A stretch of DNA of 64,000 bases from assembly GCA_022072055.1 (NCBI GenBank), contig JAJVIK010000021.1, positions 94,189 to 158,188 on the forward strand. The letters run 5' to 3'. This stretch comes from a bacterium. GTDB lineage: Bacteria; Hinthialibacterota; Hinthialibacteria; OLB16. The notes beneath the pieces are model-generated. The model worked only from the letters and a program-made list of their open reading frames with translations. It had not been told where the DNA came from and searched no databases. Position 1 is the stretch's first letter. Each line of letters begins with the position of its first letter. Below are positions 61,310-64,000 of the stretch, in pieces. Position numbers and translations under genes: made by a program.

Positions 61310-63213
61310 CCTTCACGACGGCCACTCTGGTCCTCCTTCTCACCAGCGCCATCGGCTCCCGGTTGGGCATGCCGATGTCCATCCACCTCACGCTGGACCT
61401 GCTCGCCTACTTCACCGGCGGATTCTTCGCCGCCAAGGCGACAATCCCGCGCCTGTTTCGGGGCGAGCTCGATGTGGATTTTCTGATGCTTGTGGCCGCC
61501 CTCGGCGCGGCCACCATCGGGCACCGCCACGAGGGCATCACCCTCCTGTTCCTCTTCTCCCTCTCCAACACGCTCCAATCCTTCGCGATGGAACGTTCCA
61601 AGAGGGCCATAGACAGCCTGATCGGAGAGCGACCCAACCAAGCCGCCATCCGACGCGATGGAATCGAGGTGATGGTGAGCATCGAGGAGATCCGTGTGGG
61701 GGATGTGCTCCTGGTTCGCCCCGGGCAGATGGTTCCCACGGACGGCGTGGTCCATGAGGGACTGTCGGAGATGGATGAATCGAGCATCACCGGGGAATCT
61801 CGTCCGGTTTCCAAAGGTCCGGGAGACCCTGTCTATGCCGGGGCCATGAATGGAACCGGAACGCTCGATGTGGTGGTCACTCGCCACGCCAACGATTCCA
61901 CCCTCGCGCGGATTGTGAAGATGGTGGAAAGCGCGCAGACCCACAAAGCGCGCACGCAGCGCTTCCTGGAGCGCTTCGAGAACATTTACGCCCTCTCGAT
62001 TCTCTTCGGAGTTCTGGCGGCGGCGCTCTTGCCCTGGATGCTCGGACAGGATTTTCGGACGAGCTTCTACCGGGCGATGGTTCTCCTCGTGGTGGCCTCG
62101 CCCTGCGCGCTGGTCATCTCGACTCCAGCCGCCATCCTCTCGGCCATCGCCGCCGGCGCTCGCCAGGGCATCTTGTTCAAGGGGGGAGCGTATCTCGAAA
62201 AGATGGCCGAAGTGCGCGTGGTGGTCTTCGACAAGACCGGGACCCTCACGACCGGGAAGCCGGGAGTGACCGATGTGGTCCTCGCCCGGGAGGCGCCCTC
62301 CGGATTCACGGAATCGGAGTTGCTCGCTTACGCCGCCGCGCTGGAGTCGCGCTCCGAGCACACCTTGGCAAAGGAGATAGTCCGCGCGGCGAATGAGAAG
62401 AATCTCAAACTCCCGGAAATGACTGATTTCATCGCCCTCCCCGGACGTGGGGTGCGCGCCACGCTTTCCGGTTATCTGGTCTGGATCGGCTCCAACCGTC
62501 TCTATGAGGAGCACGGAGAGACCATCCCGGACGACCTGCTCCAAGCCAAAAACCGTTTCGAGGCCGAGGGGAAGAGCGCCCTGATCCTTCATCGGGAACT
62601 CGAACGGCGCGGGAACATCGGGACCCACGAGGAAACCGGAGGTTGGCTTGGGATGATCGCGCTATCCGACACGCTCCGTGAGGATGCTCCGGAAGCCGTG
62701 CGGATGTTCCGACGACTCGGCATTGAGCGAACGGTCATGCTCACCGGGGACAACGAGAATGTGGCTCGGACCATCGCCTCTCAGGCGGGCATCACCGAGT
62801 TTCGCGCCAATCTCCTTCCCGAGGATAAAGTGGAGGCGCTAACAGACCTTCAGGCGGAGTATGGCGAGGCGATGATGATTGGGGATGGGGTGAATGACGC
62901 CCCCGCGTTGGCGCACGCCGCGATTGGGGTGGCGATGGGCGCCGCCGGCACCGATGTGGCCCTGGAGAGCGCGCACTGTGTCTTGATGGGGGATCGCCTG
63001 GTGAATGTACCCCGCGCGCTGGACTTGAGTCGCCGCGCGGTGCGGGTGATCCGGCAGAACCTGGCTTTCTCGCTCGCGGTGATTGCCTTCCTGGTGATGG
63101 GGGTTTTCTTTTTCACCCTTCCCTTGCCGCTGGGAGTGGTGGGGCATGAAGGGAGCACTCTGCTGGTTTGTTTGAACGGGCTTAGGTTGTTGAGGCAAAG
63201 CGGCGGAGGGTGA
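61285..63213 (+). CDS. P1B-4-type heavy-metal ATPase
   Basis: 642 residues from the ATG at 61285 (SD GAGAGGGAT; overlaps the methyltransferase gene by 25 nt). It has no N-terminal HMA or Cys-rich metal-binding domain. Membrane core motifs are SPCAL in the sixth helix and HEGST in the last helix, as in P1B-4 (CoaT/CtpD-like) pumps for Co, Zn, Fe or Cd. Actuator SSITGESRPV, phosphorylation DKTGTLTTGK, hinge GDGVNDAPALAHAAIGVAMG. It should export a divalent metal to the periplasm. Confidence 0.93.
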   Translation: METRRWEVAFTTATLVLLLTSAIGSRLGMPMSIHLTLDLLAYFTGGFFAAKATIPRLFRGELDVDFLMLVAALGAATIGHRHEGITLLFLFSLSNTLQSFAMERSKRAIDSLIGERPNQAAIRRDGIEVMVSIEEIRVGDVLLVRPGQMVPTDGVVHEGLSEMDESSITGESRPVSKGPGDPVYAGAMNGTGTLDVVVTRHANDSTLARIVKMVESAQTHKARTQRFLERFENIYALSILFGVLAAALLPWMLGQDFRTSFYRAMVLLVVASPCALVISTPAAILSAIAAGARQGILFKGGAYLEKMAEVRVVVFDKTGTLTTGKPGVTDVVLAREAPSGFTESELLAYAAALESRSEHTLAKEIVRAANEKNLKLPEMTDFIALPGRGVRATLSGYLVWIGSNRLYEEHGETIPDDLLQAKNRFEAEGKSALILHRELERRGNIGTHEETGGWLGMIALSDTLREDAPEAVRMFRRLGIERTVMLTGDNENVARTIASQAGITEFRANLLPEDKVEALTDLQAEYGEAMMIGDGVNDAPALAHAAIGVAMGAAGTDVALESAHCVLMGDRLVNVPRALDLSRRAVRVIRQNLAFSLAVIAFLVMGVFFFTLPLPLGVVGHEGSTLLVCLNGLRLLRQSGGG

Positions 63214-63236
63214 GCAGGGGAACCTTCGCATACGGC

Positions 63237-63419
63237 TCACGTTACCCTTGTTTGCCCCAGCTTTTCCAACAGCCTTCGCTGTTCTTCCCGCAGAGCTGTT
63301 GTACCTGCACGCCAAAACTCCAGTTCTTGGTCCCGTGTCATCCCCTGAATGACGGCCTGAACCTTTTCCGCGCCCCGGTGCTTCATCTCGACACAGTCAA
63401 ACATCTTCTTCCTCACCAT
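63237..63419 (-). CDS. Small putative antitoxin of a PIN toxin pair
   Basis: 60 residues. Its ATG at 63419 lies inside the end of the corrected upstream PIN frame. The sequence MFDCVEMKHRGAEKVQAVIQ, then GMTRDQELEFWRAGTTALRE, is typical of small helical partners of PIN toxins in this arrangement ('xxMxxxKxxxAxxIxxExxGMTxEExxxYWxxxxxxL'). No DNA-binding motif is obvious. It seems intact and might still counteract the truncated toxin. Confidence 0.7.
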   Translation of the reverse strand: MVRKKMFDCVEMKHRGAEKVQAVIQGMTRDQELEFWRAGTTALREEQRRLLEKLGQTRVT

Positions 63420-63877
63420 AGTCTAGGACCTCCAAGGGCGAATGGATACCAATGCTCCCGAAATGATGTTTCGCATTTGTCTCATTATAGAGTGGAACCC
63501 TTTTGGAAGTGCACAATATGCTTGAAATTCCAGCTGACGATCATGGAACAGCCACTGACTGTCGCCAGGGCAACATGCAACGCGTCGTCGCCTCGCTTCA
63601 AGGAAACGATCCCTGCGTTGATGTATGTCTCTCTCAACCACAGAGCCGTGTATGTGACATCGACAATCTCGGCAAGAGGCAGGAATTCTTGAAAGAGATC
63701 CTGGACGGCAGCTGGGGCATCGGCGATTTCTTTCTTTACAATGTCCGAAACAACAAGGGAATGAATTCCGGTTCGGACCGCGCCGAAAAACTCCGCGCTC
63801 GGTCGTGCAAATTCCTCATCGAACACGCCGCCAAAGACGGATGTGTCCACGTACACCCTCAATGGGGCGGAACCCAT
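63397..63877 (-). pseudogene. PIN-domain toxin with single-base frameshift
   Basis: ATG at 63877 (SD GGAGG, 7-nt spacing) reads a PIN fold: RVYVDTSVFGGVFDEEF (first acidic Asp), VVSDIVKKEIADAPAAVQDL, KRGDDALHVALATVSGCSMI, VSWNFKHIVHFQKG, then stops at 63485 after 130 residues. Taking one G out of the GGG run at 63498-63500 restores VPLYNETNAKHHFGSIGIHS, PLEVLDYGEEEDV, stop at 63397. That is the usual C-terminus of this family and makes 159 residues. The gene therefore seems to carry a one-base insertion. The first part retains all three acidic residues, so partial activity is possible. Confidence 0.75.
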
Positions 63878-63920
63878 GCATCGACCTCCCCACCCTTCAC
63901 GCCGAGGGCGGAATCACATT

Positions 63921-63946
63921 GGGGGCGGGCCCGGAAGCCCGCCCCC
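63921..63946 (-). terminator. Strong GC hairpin after the right-edge gene
   Basis: Arms GGGGGCGGGC (63921-63930) and GCCCGCCCCC (63937-63946) are perfectly complementary (10 bp) with a 6-nt loop. It lies 12 nt after the stop of the minus-strand frame that ends at 63959 and so could end that transcript. No T-run. Confidence 0.5.
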
Positions 63947-63958
63947 GACGGAATCCGA

Positions 63959-64000
63959 CTATCTCCGACCGCCGCGGTCCCCACTCCCGCGGTCGCCGCC
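63959..64000 (-). CDS. C-terminal tail of a Gly/Arg-rich protein (continues beyond the window)
   Basis: From the right edge the minus strand reads GGDRGSGDRGGRR and then TAG at 63961-63959; 13 codons are visible. Such RGG-box tails are typical of bacterial glycine-rich RNA-recognition-motif (RRM) cold-shock-like proteins, and also of DEAD-box helicases. The hairpin 12 nt downstream supports a real gene end. Only the tail is seen, so the identity is inference. Confidence 0.45.
   Translation of the reverse strand, partial: GGDRGSGDRGGRR

Overview
The window is about 64 kb of GC-rich, densely coded bacterial DNA. It contains no rRNA, no convincing tRNA, no CRISPR array and no insertion sequence. 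An lpxD gene, twin-arginine and Sec signal peptides, a lipoprotein and type II secretion-type pseudopilins point to a diderm (Gram-negative) cell. The DUF1501 + PSCyt1/PSCyt2/PSD1 pair, secreted beta-propeller proteins with Thr-Pro linkers and a terminal EF-hand/dockerin-like half-repeat, SUMF1-domain and phytanoyl-CoA dioxygenase genes, and an archaeal-type phosphoglycerate mutase are typical of Planctomycetes-like or FCB/PVC-adjacent candidate phyla (Sumerlaeota, Hydrogenedentota, Omnitrophota, Poribacteria). I cannot name the phylum from sequence reading alone.

Layout. 0-4 kb (minus): end of a membrane protein, a DUF1501 protein and a cytochrome-like PSD1 protein. 4.3-10.3 kb (plus): a large secreted protein, a pseudopilin and a hybrid histidine kinase. 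10.3-14.1 kb (minus): a toroid-fold secreted protein, a nucleotide pyrophosphatase-like phosphodiesterase and a GT4 glycosyltransferase. 14.4-17.7 kb (plus): a giant secreted Asp-box propeller. 17.7-26 kb: a sarcosine/dimethylglycine dehydrogenase-like flavoenzyme, a HigBA module, a kinase + acyl-CoA dehydrogenase pair that looks like a split ACAD11, a histidine phosphatase and a HicBA module. 25.4-31.2 kb (minus): two glycosyltransferases and a heterodimeric ABC exporter. 31.2-32.4 kb: an HDOD protein. 32.5-41.2 kb (minus): DsbD fused to a TlpA-like domain, a TlpA lipoprotein, argS, hflX, sucD, a mini-pseudopilin and sucC. 41.3-44.6 kb (minus): a truncated phosphatase and a four-gene cassette (ECF sigma factor, membrane protein, secreted protein, SUMF1 protein) in which every junction overlaps by 4 nt. 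44.7-48.6 kb: lpxD, a PIN toxin remnant with its partner gene, PhyH and apgM. 48.8-52.4 kb (plus): MoxR, a response regulator-PP2C phosphatase and a glycosyltransferase. 52.5-60.4 kb (plus): an FG-GAP propeller, aldehyde dehydrogenase and a three-gene secreted cluster. 60.5-63.2 kb (plus): an exported methyltransferase overlapping a P1B-4 metal ATPase. 63.2-64 kb (minus): a frameshifted PIN toxin with an intact antitoxin, and the Gly/Arg-rich tail of a gene that enters from the right.

Best leads. (1) The ECF sigma - membrane protein - secreted protein - SUMF1 cassette looks like a self-contained cell-envelope signalling unit. (2) Three of the four toxin-antitoxin loci carry a lesion in the toxin only, and two lesions are single-base frameshifts that can be corrected by eye. 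(3) A 72-residue pseudopilin gene sits between sucC and sucD. (4) Interlocking perfect inverted repeats lie upstream of lpxD. (5) A signal-peptide methyltransferase gene overlaps a P1B-4 ATPase gene. Start codons were chosen from visible Shine-Dalgarno (SD) sequences, signal peptides and promoter positions. Domain names come from motif recognition, not from a search.
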